From contig NZ_WSTB01000012.1 of the NCBI RefSeq assembly GCF_009789235.1, positions 1 through 64,000 on the forward strand: 64,000 nt of DNA, written 5' to 3'. The position numbers and the translations under genes were made by a program. The DNA is from Flavobacterium hydrocarbonoxydans (GTDB lineage: Bacteria > Bacteroidota > Bacteroidia > Flavobacteriales > Flavobacteriaceae). The notes under the pieces were generated by a model, which saw only the letters and a program-made list of their open reading frames with translations, had not been told where the DNA came from and did no database searches. Position 1 is the stretch's first letter. Each line of letters opens with the position of its first letter. Shown here in pieces: positions 15,789 through 25,058 of the stretch.

Positions 15789-15821
15789 TTTGCTTTAGGT
15801 ATAGATTATTTTTTACATTTG
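15789..15821 (+). promoter_or_regulatory. Bacteroidota-type promoter (TTTG-N21-TACATTTG)
   Basis: TTTG at 15789-15792 and TACATTTG at 15814-15821, 21 bases apart, match the -33/-7 elements of the major flavobacterial sigma factor. Transcription would begin within a few bases of 15826, that is, at the start codon of the 59-residue frame. Confidence 0.7.
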
Positions 15822-15826
15822 CCACG

Positions 15827-16006
15827 ATGAAAACAAACAATAAACAAAGACATTTTAGTTCTTATAGAAATCGTCTCAACAGTTCTTTATTAAGGATGTT
15901 GAACCGTTTTTATAATAGTAAAAGTCCGTTTTGTTTTGATACTTTTCAATTTTCGAAGGCAGAACATGAAAAGTTACCTATTGTATTTGCCAATATTAGG
16001 GTTTGA
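15827..16006 (+). CDS. Small basic protein or leader peptide before the arginine decarboxylase gene
   Basis: A 59-residue frame, MKTNNKQRHFSSYRNRLNSS then LLRMLNRFYN, rich in Arg, Asn and Ser and ending FANIRV. It fills most of the gap between aroB and the decarboxylase gene. Its ATG lies almost exactly at the predicted transcription start, so translation would be leaderless or nearly so. It could be a genuine small protein or a regulatory leader peptide for the polyamine genes (basic, possibly sensing arginine: five Arg codons). I do not recognise it. Confidence 0.45.
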   Translation: MKTNNKQRHFSSYRNRLNSSLLRMLNRFYNSKSPFCFDTFQFSKAEHEKLPIVFANIRV

Positions 16007-16066
16007 ATTTAAGATTTAGTATCGTTTTCTAAATTTAAAATCATTTTCTAAAATATTGACAAATAA

Positions 16067-17470
16067 ATGAATACAAAATATTCTGACTTAATAAATCAAA
16101 CATACTATTTTCCGCAAGAGGAATTTAAATTAAATAAAGACAACCTTCTTTTTCATAATATCGATTTAATGAAACTGGTTGAGCAATATGGTACACCATT
16201 AAAATTCACCTATTTGCCACAGATTTCTGAAAACATAAACAAGGCAAAAGCCTGGTTCAGAAAATCGATGGAAAAGAACAAATACGAAGCAAAATATTAC
16301 TATTGTTATTGTACAAAAAGTTCTCATTTTGAATACATAATGAATGAAGCTTTCAAAAATAATATTCACGTAGAAACTTCTTCGGCTTTTGATATTAATA
16401 TTGTTGAGAATTTATTAGAAAACGGTAAAATCAACAAAAGCACTTATGTAATTTGTAATGGTTTCAAAAGAGATGAATACATTAGCAATATTGCAAGATT
16501 AATCAATAACGGACATAAAAACACGATTCCGATTATTGATAATTATGAAGAATTAGATTTGCTTCAGGCAGAAATTAAAGGAAAATTCAAAATTGGAATC
16601 CGTATTGCTGCTGAGGAAGAGCCTAAATTTGAGTTTTATACCTCAAGATTAGGAATTGGATACAAGAATATTGTGTCATTTTATAAAAAACAAATCCAGG
16701 AAAATGATAAATTAGAGCTAAAAATGCTTCACTTTTTCATTAATACCGGTATCAACGATACAGCGTATTACTGGAACGAATTGGTAAAATGTATTAAAGT
16801 ATATATTGCGCTTAAAAAGGAATGCCCTACTCTGGATGGTTTGAACATTGGTGGTGGTTTCCCGATTAAAAACTCTCTTGCTTTTGAGTACGATTACCAA
16901 TATATGATTGATGAAATTATCAATCAGATTAAAATTGCATGTGATGAGGCGGAAGTAGATGTTCCTAATATCTTTACAGAATTTGGATCTTTTACAGTAG
17001 GTGAAAGCGGTGGCGCAATCTACCAGATTTTGTATCAAAAACAACAAAATGACAGAGAAAAATGGAATATGATCGACTCGTCTTTCATTACCACTTTGCC
17101 AGATACCTGGGCAATAAACAAACGTTTTATCATGCTGGCAGTAAACCGTTGGAATGATACTTACGAGCGGGTTTTATTAGGAGGATTGACTTGTGATAGT
17201 GACGATTATTACAACTCAGAACAAAATATGAATGCTATTTATCTGCCTAAATACAACAAAGAAAAACCATTGTATATTGGTTTCTTTAATACCGGAGCTT
17301 ATCAGGAAACAATTGGAGGATATGGTGGTTTGCACCACTGCTTGATTCCGCAGCCAAAACACATTTTGATAGATCGTGATGAAAACGGAATTTTAGGAAC
17401 TGAAGTTTTTTCAGAACAACAAACTTCTGACGATGTATTGAAGATTTTAGGATATACAAAAAAAGTATAA
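16067..17470 (+). CDS. speA: Arginine decarboxylase (alanine-racemase fold)
   Basis: A 467-residue PLP enzyme expected to convert arginine to agmatine, the first step of the polyamine route in Bacteroidota. It has a fold-type III barrel: YYCYCTKSSHFEY near residue 80 takes the place of the usual PLP-lysine region, followed by IGIRIAAEE, LNIGGGFP, a C-terminal active-site Cys in LLGGLTCDSDD, and YIGFFNTGAYQ. The next gene is a deoxyhypusine-synthase-like enzyme, a common polyamine-related partner in this phylum. No agmatinase gene is present here. Substrate (arginine rather than another basic amino acid) rests on family knowledge. Confidence 0.8.
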   Translation: MNTKYSDLINQTYYFPQEEFKLNKDNLLFHNIDLMKLVEQYGTPLKFTYLPQISENINKAKAWFRKSMEKNKYEAKYYYCYCTKSSHFEYIMNEAFKNNIHVETSSAFDINIVENLLENGKINKSTYVICNGFKRDEYISNIARLINNGHKNTIPIIDNYEELDLLQAEIKGKFKIGIRIAAEEEPKFEFYTSRLGIGYKNIVSFYKKQIQENDKLELKMLHFFINTGINDTAYYWNELVKCIKVYIALKKECPTLDGLNIGGGFPIKNSLAFEYDYQYMIDEIINQIKIACDEAEVDVPNIFTEFGSFTVGESGGAIYQILYQKQQNDREKWNMIDSSFITTLPDTWAINKRFIMLAVNRWNDTYERVLLGGLTCDSDDYYNSEQNMNAIYLPKYNKEKPLYIGFFNTGAYQETIGGYGGLHHCLIPQPKHILIDRDENGILGTEVFSEQQTSDDVLKILGYTKKV

Positions 17471-17551
17471 AAAAAAACGGGCACATTAAAAATTACTATT
17501 TATAAAATTCTTAATTTGCAGTAACATCTAAAAGGTTAAAACTTTTAATTC

Positions 17552-17568
17552 AAAAAAAAAAAAAAAAA
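17552..17568 (+). repeat. A17 homopolymer at the start codon of the next gene
   Basis: Seventeen consecutive A, the last being the first base of the ATG of the deoxyhypusine-synthase-like gene. It occupies the ribosome-binding region. Such tracts are prone to replication and transcription slippage, and the A-richness itself can promote initiation in Bacteroidota. Confidence 0.9.
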
Positions 17569-18536
17569 TGAAAGGACCAATCAGTCAGTTTATTGAAAAG
17601 CATTATTTACACTTTAATTCTGCTTCTTTAGTTGACGCTGCCAAAGCGTATGAACAACAATTAGCAAATGGTGCTAAAATGATGGTAAGTATGGCTGGAG
17701 CAATGAGTACAGCTGAAATTGGAAAGATTTTTGCCGAAATTATTCGTCAGGATAAAGTTCAGATTATTTCGTGTACAGGAGCTAATCTTGAAGAAGATAT
17801 TATGAACTTAGTTGCTCACTCCCACTACGAAAGAGTGCCTAACTATCGTGATTTGACACCAGAAGACGAATGGGCGTTGCTTGAAAGAGGACTAAATCGT
17901 GTAACTGACACTTGTATTCCTGAGCATGAAGCGTTTCGTCGTTTGCAAAAACATATTTATAAGATCTGGAAAGATGCCGATGATAATGGAGAGCGTTATT
18001 TTCCGCATGAATTCATGTATAAAATGTTGTTATCAGGCGTTTTAGAAGAATATTACGAAATTGACTTAAAAGACAGCTGGATGTATGCTGCTGCTGAGAA
18101 AAATTTACCTATTATTGTACCAGGATGGGAAGATAGCACCATGGGTAATATTTTTGCTTCTTATGTAATAAAAGGAGATTTGAAAGCATCAACCATGAAA
18201 TCAGGAATTGAGTATATGACTTTCCTTGCCGACTGGTATCCTAAAAATAGCACAAACGGAATTGGATTCTTTCAAATTGGTGGTGGTATTGCTGGAGATT
18301 TCCCGATTTGCGTAGTGCCAATGCTGTATCAGGATATGGAGATGCATGATATTCCATTTTGGAGTTATTTCTGCCAGATTTCGGATTCAACAACCAGTTA
18401 TGGTTCGTATTCCGGTGCAGTTCCTAACGAAAAAATCACTTGGGGTAAATTAGATATTAAAACTCCAAAATTTATTATTGAGTCGGATGCTACCATTGTT
18501 GCTCCGTTAATTTTTGCCTATTTATTAGATTTATAG
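17568..18536 (+). CDS. Deoxyhypusine synthase family protein
   Basis: A 322-residue protein of the deoxyhypusine synthase fold (KMMVSMAGAMSTAEIG, CTGANLEEDIMNLVAH, GFFQIGGGIAGDFPI). In archaea and eukaryotes this family moves the aminobutyl group of spermidine to eIF5A. Bacterial members next to polyamine genes are thought to transfer the group between polyamines instead, for instance to make homospermidine. The catalytic-lysine region of true deoxyhypusine synthases is replaced around SSWKITWGK-like spacing here by NEKITWGKLD. It follows the arginine decarboxylase gene by about 100 bases and is followed in operon by the acidic protein at 18544. Confidence 0.85.
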   Translation: MKGPISQFIEKHYLHFNSASLVDAAKAYEQQLANGAKMMVSMAGAMSTAEIGKIFAEIIRQDKVQIISCTGANLEEDIMNLVAHSHYERVPNYRDLTPEDEWALLERGLNRVTDTCIPEHEAFRRLQKHIYKIWKDADDNGERYFPHEFMYKMLLSGVLEEYYEIDLKDSWMYAAAEKNLPIIVPGWEDSTMGNIFASYVIKGDLKASTMKSGIEYMTFLADWYPKNSTNGIGFFQIGGGIAGDFPICVVPMLYQDMEMHDIPFWSYFCQISDSTTSYGSYSGAVPNEKITWGKLDIKTPKFIIESDATIVAPLIFAYLLDL

Positions 18537-18543
18537 AATATTT

Positions 18544-18948
18544 ATGAAAAGAGTTATAGTTGACTACGCTAAACTTACCAACGAAATTTTAAACCTTTTG
18601 GTAGAAAAATTTCCTGATGGTTATGATGATTCGGATGTTATCCGTTTTAGAAATGCTAAAAACGAATTGATCGAAGCTGTTGAAGTACGTACTGAAGACA
18701 CTATTTATTTAGTAAAAATTAGTACTAAACTTGCTGACAGAATCGAAAATTACGATGAAGATGATGATATCGATCTTGATGTTGACACAATCGAACCAGT
18801 AAAAGGTCTTGATCTTGAAGATGATAGTGACGACGATGACGATGATGATAATCTTGACAAGCCAGATGTTGATGGTGGAGATGACGAAGACGATGAAGAT
18901 AAAGAAGACATAGCTGATGAAGATGATGATGAAGACGATGAAGATTAA
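18544..18948 (+). CDS. Acidic-tailed conserved protein
   Basis: A 134-residue protein. The first 60 residues form a small ordered domain (MKRVIVDYAKLTNEILNLLV; EVRTEDTIYLVKIS). The C-terminal 65 residues are almost wholly Asp and Glu. It begins seven bases after the preceding gene and probably shares its transcript. In databases such proteins are sometimes misnamed 'DNA primase' because of the acidic tail; nothing here supports that. The tail may bind cations, polyamines or basic proteins, which would suit the polyamine neighbourhood, but that is inference. Confidence 0.75.
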   Translation: MKRVIVDYAKLTNEILNLLVEKFPDGYDDSDVIRFRNAKNELIEAVEVRTEDTIYLVKISTKLADRIENYDEDDDIDLDVDTIEPVKGLDLEDDSDDDDDDDNLDKPDVDGGDDEDDEDKEDIADEDDDEDDED

Positions 18949-18970
18949 TTTTTCTCATTCAAAATAAACT

Positions 18971-18995
18971 AAAGGAACTCGACATGGGTTCCTTT
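18971..18995 (+). terminator. Intrinsic terminator of the polyamine operon
   Basis: Stem AAAGGAAC / GTTCCTTT with a 9-base loop, followed by T7. It lies 23 bases after the acidic-tail gene. Confidence 0.85.
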
Positions 18996-19102
18996 TTTTA
19001 TTATTTTACACATTAGATTTTCTCAGTTAATCATGTCTATTTTAATCTAAATTTATTATTTTTATTATTTGAAAGAAATTACTTATTTAACATACTAGCC
19101 AC

Positions 19103-21211
19103 ATGACATCAGAAATATTACATGCCAAACTAAAAGAAAATTTCGGTTTCGAGAAATTTAGACCCAATCAGGAAACCATAATCAATACCATTCTTTCCGG
19201 ACAGGATACATTGGCCATTATGCCAACTGGTGGAGGAAAATCTATTTGTTTTCAATTACCCGCATTGGTTTTACCAGGAATTACCATTGTCATTTCACCA
19301 TTGATTGCCTTGATGAAGGATCAGGTTGACAGTTTGAAAACTAATGGAATATCAGCCTGTTATATCAACAGTAGTCAGTCCAGTCAAGAACAGCAATATT
19401 ATATTGATAATTTAAAATCGAATAATTTTAAGTTAGTTTATATTGCTCCTGAAAGTTTGTCGTATTTAGATGTTGCATTCAATGAATTGACAATCAGCCT
19501 GATAGCAATTGATGAAGCGCATTGTATTTCTTCCTGGGGACATGATTTTCGTCCGGCTTATACCAATTTAGGATATTTAAAAAGCCGCTTCCCTTCTACT
19601 CCGGTCCTGGCGCTAACCGCAACGGCAGATAAAGCAACACGAACAGATATTATCAAACAATTAAATCTTAAAAACCCTAAAACTTTTGTAGCTTCTTTTG
19701 ATAGAGCCAATTTAAGCTTAGAAGTTCGTCCAGCTTTAGATCGTGTAAAACAAATTATTGATTTTGTCGAAAAAAAGCCAAACGAATCCGGAATCATTTA
19801 TTGTTTGAGTAGAAAAACTACAGAAGAACTGGCCGATAAATTACAGAAAAAAGGTATTAAAGCAAAAGCATATCATGCAGGCTTAGAGAATAAACTGCGT
19901 GCAAAAACACAGGATGAATTTATAAACGATGATTGTCAGGTGGTTTGCGCCACTATTGCTTTCGGAATGGGAATTGATAAATCGAATGTTCGTTGGGTGA
20001 TTCATTATAATTTACCAAAAAATATCGAAGGGTATTATCAGGAAATTGGTCGTGCTGGTCGTGATGGTTTGGCTGCCGAAACGGTTTTGTTCGAAAGTTA
20101 CGCTGATGTGATTCAGTTACAGAAATTTGCTTCTGAAGGTTTGAACGCTGATGTACAGTTAGCAAAACTGGAACGTATGAAGCAATATGCAGATGCGTTG
20201 AGTTGTAGAAGAAAAATCCTTCTCTCCTATTTTGGAGAATTGGTTACAGAGAATTGTGGTAATTGCGACATTTGTAATAATCCTCCCGTTTTTTTCGACG
20301 GAACAATTTTAGCACAAAAAGCACTCTCAGCCATTACCCGTTTACAGGAATATGAGCCTTTGGCAGTAATTGTAGATTTTTTGCGTGGCTCGAAAAACGC
20401 GTATATCTACGAGAAAAATTATCAAACGCTAAAAACGTACGGAATTGGAGCTGACATATCCTGGTACGATTGGAATCAGTATTTAATTCAATTGATTAAT
20501 TTAGGATATTGCGAAATTGCCTTTCATCAGCACAATAGAATTTTATTGACTCCTTTTGCAAAAAAAGTTTTGTTTGAAGGTGAAAAAGTAAAATTAACAA
20601 CAGTCGTTAAAAAAGTAATTGATAAAAACGAAATTAAGGAAGAAAAAACCAAAGTCGCTAAAAATTCACTTTTTGAAATACTCAGAAAATTACGTTACGA
20701 AATTGCCAAGGATGAAGAAGTTCCGGCTTATGTAATTTTTAGTGATGCTGCTTTAAGACAAATGGAAACGATTCGACCAATGAGTGAAGAAGAATTTCTT
20801 ACCATTGATGGTGTTGGAAAAGCAAAGCTCGAAAAATATGGTCAGGAATTTATAGATGCAATTACGTATTATGAAAAAGTAAAAAATACAAAAGCAAAAG
20901 CTAAAAAAGAAGGCAACACCTATAAGACAACTTTAGAATTATTTAAAAATGGAATTTCCTTAGAAGAAATTGCGGAACAACGAAATCTAGGTTATTCAAC
21001 CATAATTTCGCATTTGGCAAAATTATATGTAGATGGCAATGATATCGATTTAAGTCCGTTTGTTTCTGAAAATGAAGTCACACAATTGCACAAAGCACAA
21101 ATAGAACTGGAGTATCCTACAGCTTTAAAGCCTTATTTTGATTATTTTGAAGAAAAATTATCATACGATAAAATCAGGTTAGGCCTTGCTATTGTTGAAA
21201 GGAATAAATAA
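19103..21211 (+). CDS. recQ: ATP-dependent DNA helicase RecQ
   Basis: A 702-residue superfamily 2 helicase for recombination repair and replication restart. It shows MPTGGGKSICFQLPA (Walker A, about residue 40), AIDEAHCISSWGHDFRP (DEAH box and RecQ aromatic loop, about 130), GIDKSNVRWVIHYNLP and QEIGRAGRDG (motifs V and VI), and the zinc-binding CRRKILLSYFGE...CGNCDIC. An HRDC-like segment follows (EEEFLTIDGVGKAKLEKYG). The extreme C-terminus has an extra winged-helix-like segment (GISLEEIAEQRNLGYSTI), as in other long RecQ proteins. Monocistronic; its 3' end meets the DinB gene across an inverted repeat. Confidence 0.97.
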   Translation: MTSEILHAKLKENFGFEKFRPNQETIINTILSGQDTLAIMPTGGGKSICFQLPALVLPGITIVISPLIALMKDQVDSLKTNGISACYINSSQSSQEQQYYIDNLKSNNFKLVYIAPESLSYLDVAFNELTISLIAIDEAHCISSWGHDFRPAYTNLGYLKSRFPSTPVLALTATADKATRTDIIKQLNLKNPKTFVASFDRANLSLEVRPALDRVKQIIDFVEKKPNESGIIYCLSRKTTEELADKLQKKGIKAKAYHAGLENKLRAKTQDEFINDDCQVVCATIAFGMGIDKSNVRWVIHYNLPKNIEGYYQEIGRAGRDGLAAETVLFESYADVIQLQKFASEGLNADVQLAKLERMKQYADALSCRRKILLSYFGELVTENCGNCDICNNPPVFFDGTILAQKALSAITRLQEYEPLAVIVDFLRGSKNAYIYEKNYQTLKTYGIGADISWYDWNQYLIQLINLGYCEIAFHQHNRILLTPFAKKVLFEGEKVKLTTVVKKVIDKNEIKEEKTKVAKNSLFEILRKLRYEIAKDEEVPAYVIFSDAALRQMETIRPMSEEEFLTIDGVGKAKLEKYGQEFIDAITYYEKVKNTKAKAKKEGNTYKTTLELFKNGISLEEIAEQRNLGYSTIISHLAKLYVDGNDIDLSPFVSENEVTQLHKAQIELEYPTALKPYFDYFEEKLSYDKIRLGLAIVERNK

Positions 21212-21221
21212 TGGAAAGATA

Positions 21222-21278
21222 AAACCATATAAGTTAAATAAGTAAAAACTAAAATTCCTTATATAACTTATATGGTTT
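21222..21278. repeat. Inverted repeat between convergent genes
   Basis: Perfect 15-bp arms AAACCATATAAGTTA and TAACTTATATGGTTT, 27 bases apart. The same sequence recurs near 41124-41145 and 41354-41374, so it is a dispersed repeat. It may act as a bidirectional terminator for recQ and the DinB gene. Confidence 0.85.
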
Positions 21279-21286
21279 AAAAAAAA

Positions 21287-21802
21287 TTATAAATATCTTT
21301 CCTGAAAAACTTTCTGGTGGTGTTTCTGATGTCCAATAATCACAAACCCTAAAGCTCTTACAGATATTTGAATGTTAGAAGCTGTACCAATTCTTTTTAG
21401 TTGTTCATCTGATAAACTTTTGAAAAATAATAAATTAGAATGTCTCAATGCCGACAATTCTGTTAATAAATCCTGAATACTTCGCCCATTTGAGTTAGTA
21501 CTGTTAGCATAATCATCTTCTTCAAAACTTGGTAAAGCAGTTTTGTCATTTCTTGAAAAACGCAATGCGCGATACACAAAAATACGTTCGCAATCTATAA
21601 GATGCTGAATAATATCTTTGATTGTCCATTTGCCTTCAGCATAGCGATAATCAAATTTATCCATCGGAATATTTTGAACAAATTTTATAAAATCATGCAA
21701 ACTGATTTCTAATTCTTCGATCAGATTATTGTCTCCGGCTTCACGAATGTAATTTGCAAAGCCACCTGAATATTCATTTTCTGATAAATCTTTTGAATAC
21801 AT
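21287..21802 (-). CDS. DinB-like (YfiT/DinB) four-helix metal protein
   Basis: A 171-residue protein of the DinB superfamily (not the DNA polymerase also called DinB). It has the family's scattered histidines: WTIKDIIQHLIDCERIFVY in the first half and GHQKHHQKVF at the C-terminus, which together form a metal site. Members include thiol-S-transferase-like detoxification enzymes, such as bacillithiol transferases in Gram-positives. A YpdA-like reductase is encoded elsewhere in the window, which makes thiol chemistry plausible. It lies 20 bases downstream of ppc on the same strand and could be co-transcribed. Confidence 0.85.
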   Translation of the reverse strand: MYSKDLSENEYSGGFANYIREAGDNNLIEELEISLHDFIKFVQNIPMDKFDYRYAEGKWTIKDIIQHLIDCERIFVYRALRFSRNDKTALPSFEEDDYANSTNSNGRSIQDLLTELSALRHSNLLFFKSLSDEQLKRIGTASNIQISVRALGFVIIGHQKHHQKVFQERYL

Positions 21803-21822
21803 TTTGTCTGTTTTTTATTGTT

Positions 21823-24408
21823 TTATGCTGAATTTCTACTTGCGTTTGTATTTCCGAAAAGTGATCGGGTTACGATTTTTTCATACACTTTAATAAGCTC
21901 TTCGTTGTTGCTGCTTTCTCTGTTTAATTCATTAATTCTCAACAAAGCATATTGCTGTATTGTCAACAATGGCAGCACAATACGTTCTCTTACCTGAATT
22001 GATGCTATACCATCAGGGTAGTTTTCCATAAGTGTTTTATGATCTGCAATTTTCAACAATAAACGTTTTGTTTCTAAAAATTCATCATAAATAATTTGCC
22101 AAAATTCACCAAACTCTGGATCTTTTCTCATATAAGAAGTCAATGGGAAAAATGATTTTGCCAATGACATCATGCTGTTTTCAAGAAGTGTTTTGAAGAA
22201 TAATGAATTGTGATATAAGTTAGAAACTTTATCCCATTGATTAGTATCTTCAAAATGTTTCAATGCTGAGCCTACTCCGAAAAATCCTGGTACATTTTGT
22301 TTTAATTGACTCCAGGACCCCACAAACGGAATCGCACGCAAGTCAGCAAAATCCAATTGATCAGATTTACTCCTTTTTGACGGACGGCTTCCAATATTTG
22401 TTTTAGAGTAATATTTCAGTGTACTCATTTTTTCTAAATACGGAATAAACTTCGGGTGATTCTTGAAACTCAGGTATTTATTATACCCTAAATCAGCAAG
22501 TTGATTCAAAATTACTTTTTCGTCAGCTGTCAATTCGTTTTGTCCTTTACTGAAAACCTGATTGGTAACTCCGGCACTCAAAAGATTTTCGATATTATAA
22601 CGACAAGAATCTAAAGTTCCAAAATTCGAACTAATTGTTTGTCCTTGTACGGTAATCTGAATTTCATTATTCTCAATTTTTGGCCCTAACGAAGCGTAGA
22701 ATTTATGTGTTTTACCACCACCACGCGCCGGAGGCCCGCCACGACCATCAAAGAAAATTACATTTACACCATATTTTCTGGACATTTCTGTCAATGATTC
22801 TTTAGCTTGATAAATACTCCAGTTCGCCATCAAATAACCACCATCTTTTGTTCCATCAGAGAAACCTAACATAATGGTTTGCTTGTTTCCTCTGGCAACT
22901 AAGTGAGCAGCATATTCCGGATTTGTATATAATTGCTTCATGACTTCATGAGCATTCTGCAAGTCATCTACCGATTCGAAAAGCGGAATAATATCAACCG
23001 TTGGGTTTTCCCAATTGTTCAAACGAATCATAGCGAAAGTTTCCATTACATTTAATGCACTTTCGTTATTACTGATAATGTATCGATTGGCTCCAAATTC
23101 TCCATTGTTTTCCTGAATTGTTTTGATGGCTTGTACAGATTCTAAAGTTGACTTTGTAATTTCATCGTTGAAGTCTGCAGGATTTAAATCTCCTTTCACT
23201 TTAGATAAAACAACTAATTTTTCCTCTTCCGATAAATCAAAATAATTTTCCGGGAAAATTTTAGAACCTGAATTCAAATAATGATTCACAATATCTTTAA
23301 AAACAACATTATGAATTTTACTATTCTGACGAATATCCAGAGTTGCAAAATGAAAACCAAATAAATTGATTTTTACTAACAAAGCTTCTAGTTCATCTAA
23401 ATACAAAGACTGATGTTTGTCGATTATGATGCTTCTAATTTTATTTAATTGCGTCAATAATTCTTCCAGAGTAATAAAAATTTCACCTTTAGAATAAAAA
23501 ACAGAACGATAAAGTTTATGTTCAAGTTCAGACACTAAAGTATCTACACCTGAGAAAGTTAACTTACGTTTTAGGTTTCTCATTTCAATATAATAACACT
23601 TCAAAATAGAAGTACGCAAACGTTCGGCTACTTTCAGAGTAATTTCTGTAGTTACAAATGGATTTCCGTCACGGTCACCACCTGGCCAAAATCCAAGTTT
23701 GATTAATTGGTTTTGAATGGCCTGCCCCTGAAGTATATTTTTTTGCAAATAATGAACAATCTCTCCAGAAGTAGCATAAAATACATTTTCAAGATACCAA
23801 ATCAAACTTACCGCTTCATCATACGGATTAGGTTTTTCATTTTGGATAAAAGGAGTTTTTCCTAATTGTGCCAGTAATTGTTTGATTTTAAGCAAATCAT
23901 TTAAGCGAATAGCAGCGGTCAAATCGTTGATAATTCCTAAAACCGGCCCAGGGTAAAATTGTGTTGGATGTGCCGTAAGTACAGTTCTTACATTGAAATT
24001 TTCAAGAAATTCAATTAACTCGTCTCCTTTTTCTTTAGCATCAGACTTCTCTTTTATGTCACGAAGAGACCCACGTCCTTCCATGTTGTTTACGGCAGGA
24101 AAAGCAGCATCTTCAATAGCATCAAACAACACAATCTGACGTTCTATGTACTGAATAAATCGGAACATTAAGTCGATTTTTTCGGTCTCAGAAGCGTTAT
24201 TTAAAAATTTACTTGAGAAAAAATCAAAAATTTCCTTTGGTGTTTCCTGTTTTTTAAACCCTGTTTCGCAAGTTTCAGTAAACAAGGGAAGTAAAACACC
24301 TGTATTATCAATAGAATCAAAAGGCAATGTTATAAATACACTATTATAAATGTGGTATTTAGAGAGAACATCTTGATTAAAACGCTCTATTTTAGGCAAA
24401 GTGTACAT
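21823..24408 (-). CDS. ppc: Phosphoenolpyruvate carboxylase
   Basis: An 861-residue enzyme that carboxylates PEP to oxaloacetate, refilling the TCA cycle. LTAHPTQFYPG near residue 147 holds the catalytic His. FFDGRGGPPARGGG near residue 546 is the glycine-rich active-site loop; in many PEPCs this reads FHGRG, and the DGRGGPPARGGG form is the one I associate with Bacteroidota. QLIKLGFWPGGDRDGNPFV is the PEP-binding block. Length is close to the bacterial norm of about 880-930, slightly short. It is followed by the DinB-like gene and preceded by an Lrp-family gene with its own terminator. Confidence 0.95.
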   Translation of the reverse strand: MYTLPKIERFNQDVLSKYHIYNSVFITLPFDSIDNTGVLLPLFTETCETGFKKQETPKEIFDFFSSKFLNNASETEKIDLMFRFIQYIERQIVLFDAIEDAAFPAVNNMEGRGSLRDIKEKSDAKEKGDELIEFLENFNVRTVLTAHPTQFYPGPVLGIINDLTAAIRLNDLLKIKQLLAQLGKTPFIQNEKPNPYDEAVSLIWYLENVFYATSGEIVHYLQKNILQGQAIQNQLIKLGFWPGGDRDGNPFVTTEITLKVAERLRTSILKCYYIEMRNLKRKLTFSGVDTLVSELEHKLYRSVFYSKGEIFITLEELLTQLNKIRSIIIDKHQSLYLDELEALLVKINLFGFHFATLDIRQNSKIHNVVFKDIVNHYLNSGSKIFPENYFDLSEEEKLVVLSKVKGDLNPADFNDEITKSTLESVQAIKTIQENNGEFGANRYIISNNESALNVMETFAMIRLNNWENPTVDIIPLFESVDDLQNAHEVMKQLYTNPEYAAHLVARGNKQTIMLGFSDGTKDGGYLMANWSIYQAKESLTEMSRKYGVNVIFFDGRGGPPARGGGKTHKFYASLGPKIENNEIQITVQGQTISSNFGTLDSCRYNIENLLSAGVTNQVFSKGQNELTADEKVILNQLADLGYNKYLSFKNHPKFIPYLEKMSTLKYYSKTNIGSRPSKRSKSDQLDFADLRAIPFVGSWSQLKQNVPGFFGVGSALKHFEDTNQWDKVSNLYHNSLFFKTLLENSMMSLAKSFFPLTSYMRKDPEFGEFWQIIYDEFLETKRLLLKIADHKTLMENYPDGIASIQVRERIVLPLLTIQQYALLRINELNRESSNNEELIKVYEKIVTRSLFGNTNASRNSA

Positions 24409-24445
24409 AATTTTTTAAGTAGTTGGTTGGTTAATTAGTCATAAA

Positions 24446-24470
24446 AAAACCCCAAGAATAAACTTGAGGT
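24446..24470 (-). terminator. Terminator of the Lrp-family gene
   Basis: On the minus strand CCTCAAG / CTTGGGG pairs around an AT loop and is followed by a run of seven T. It separates the Lrp gene from ppc. Confidence 0.75.
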
Positions 24471-24501
24471 ATATTTTTTATATAGCATTCAAGAATATTT
24501 G

Positions 24502-24981
24502 TTACATATTTTTAAAAATAGTATGCATCAAACGCTTCTTATCGTTAATACTCTCTTCTAATGAGATCATCGTTTCGGTTCTGTAAACTCCTTCGATGTC
24601 ATCAATCATAAAAATAACTTCTTTTGCATGCTTAGTATCTTTTGCTCTGATTTTGCAAAAAATATTGAATTTTCCTGTAGTAACAGACGCAACGGTTACG
24701 AATGGAATTTGATTAATTCGCTCTAATACAAATTTAGTTTGAGATGTATTATTAAGGAATACCCCTACATAAGCAATAAATGAATACCCTAATTTATCGT
24801 AATCCAAGGCCAGTGAAGAACCCATTATTATTCCGGCGTCTTCCATTTTTTTTACTCTAACATGTACTGTTCCAGCAGAAATCAACAATTTTTTGGCAAT
24901 GTCAGTAAACGGTACTCTCGTATTGTCTATTAACATATCTAAAATCTGGTGATCTACTTCATCTAAACGAAATTTACTCAT
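24502..24981 (-). CDS. Lrp/AsnC family transcriptional regulator
   Basis: A 159-residue regulator. The N-terminal winged HTH (LDEVDHQILDMLIDNTRVPF, then DIAKKLLISAGTVHVRVKKM) is followed by the RAM/ASNC ligand-binding domain (LGYSFIAYVGVFL; VTTGKFNIFCKI). Such proteins form octamers that respond to amino acids. It has an AT-rich upstream region of about 80 bases toward the carboxypeptidase gene. Targets are not evident; the neighbouring ppc and carboxypeptidase genes are separated from it by a terminator and a gap respectively. Confidence 0.9.
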   Translation of the reverse strand: MSKFRLDEVDHQILDMLIDNTRVPFTDIAKKLLISAGTVHVRVKKMEDAGIIMGSSLALDYDKLGYSFIAYVGVFLNNTSQTKFVLERINQIPFVTVASVTTGKFNIFCKIRAKDTKHAKEVIFMIDDIEGVYRTETMISLEESINDKKRLMHTIFKNM

Positions 24982-25058
24982 AATTCTTTAATTAATATTA
25001 CTAATTGCTATTACAAAGTATAAAAATATATATAAAAAACAACAAATTCACATAAAAA

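Noticed and set aside
18725..18958. His/Leu-rich frame opposite the acidic-tail gene
   Set aside because: Antisense of GAT/GAA codons automatically gives His/Leu/Ser-rich text; no start context.
21287..21802. DNA polymerase IV (DinB)
   Set aside because: Same name, different family: this is the small metal-binding DinB/YfiT four-helix fold.
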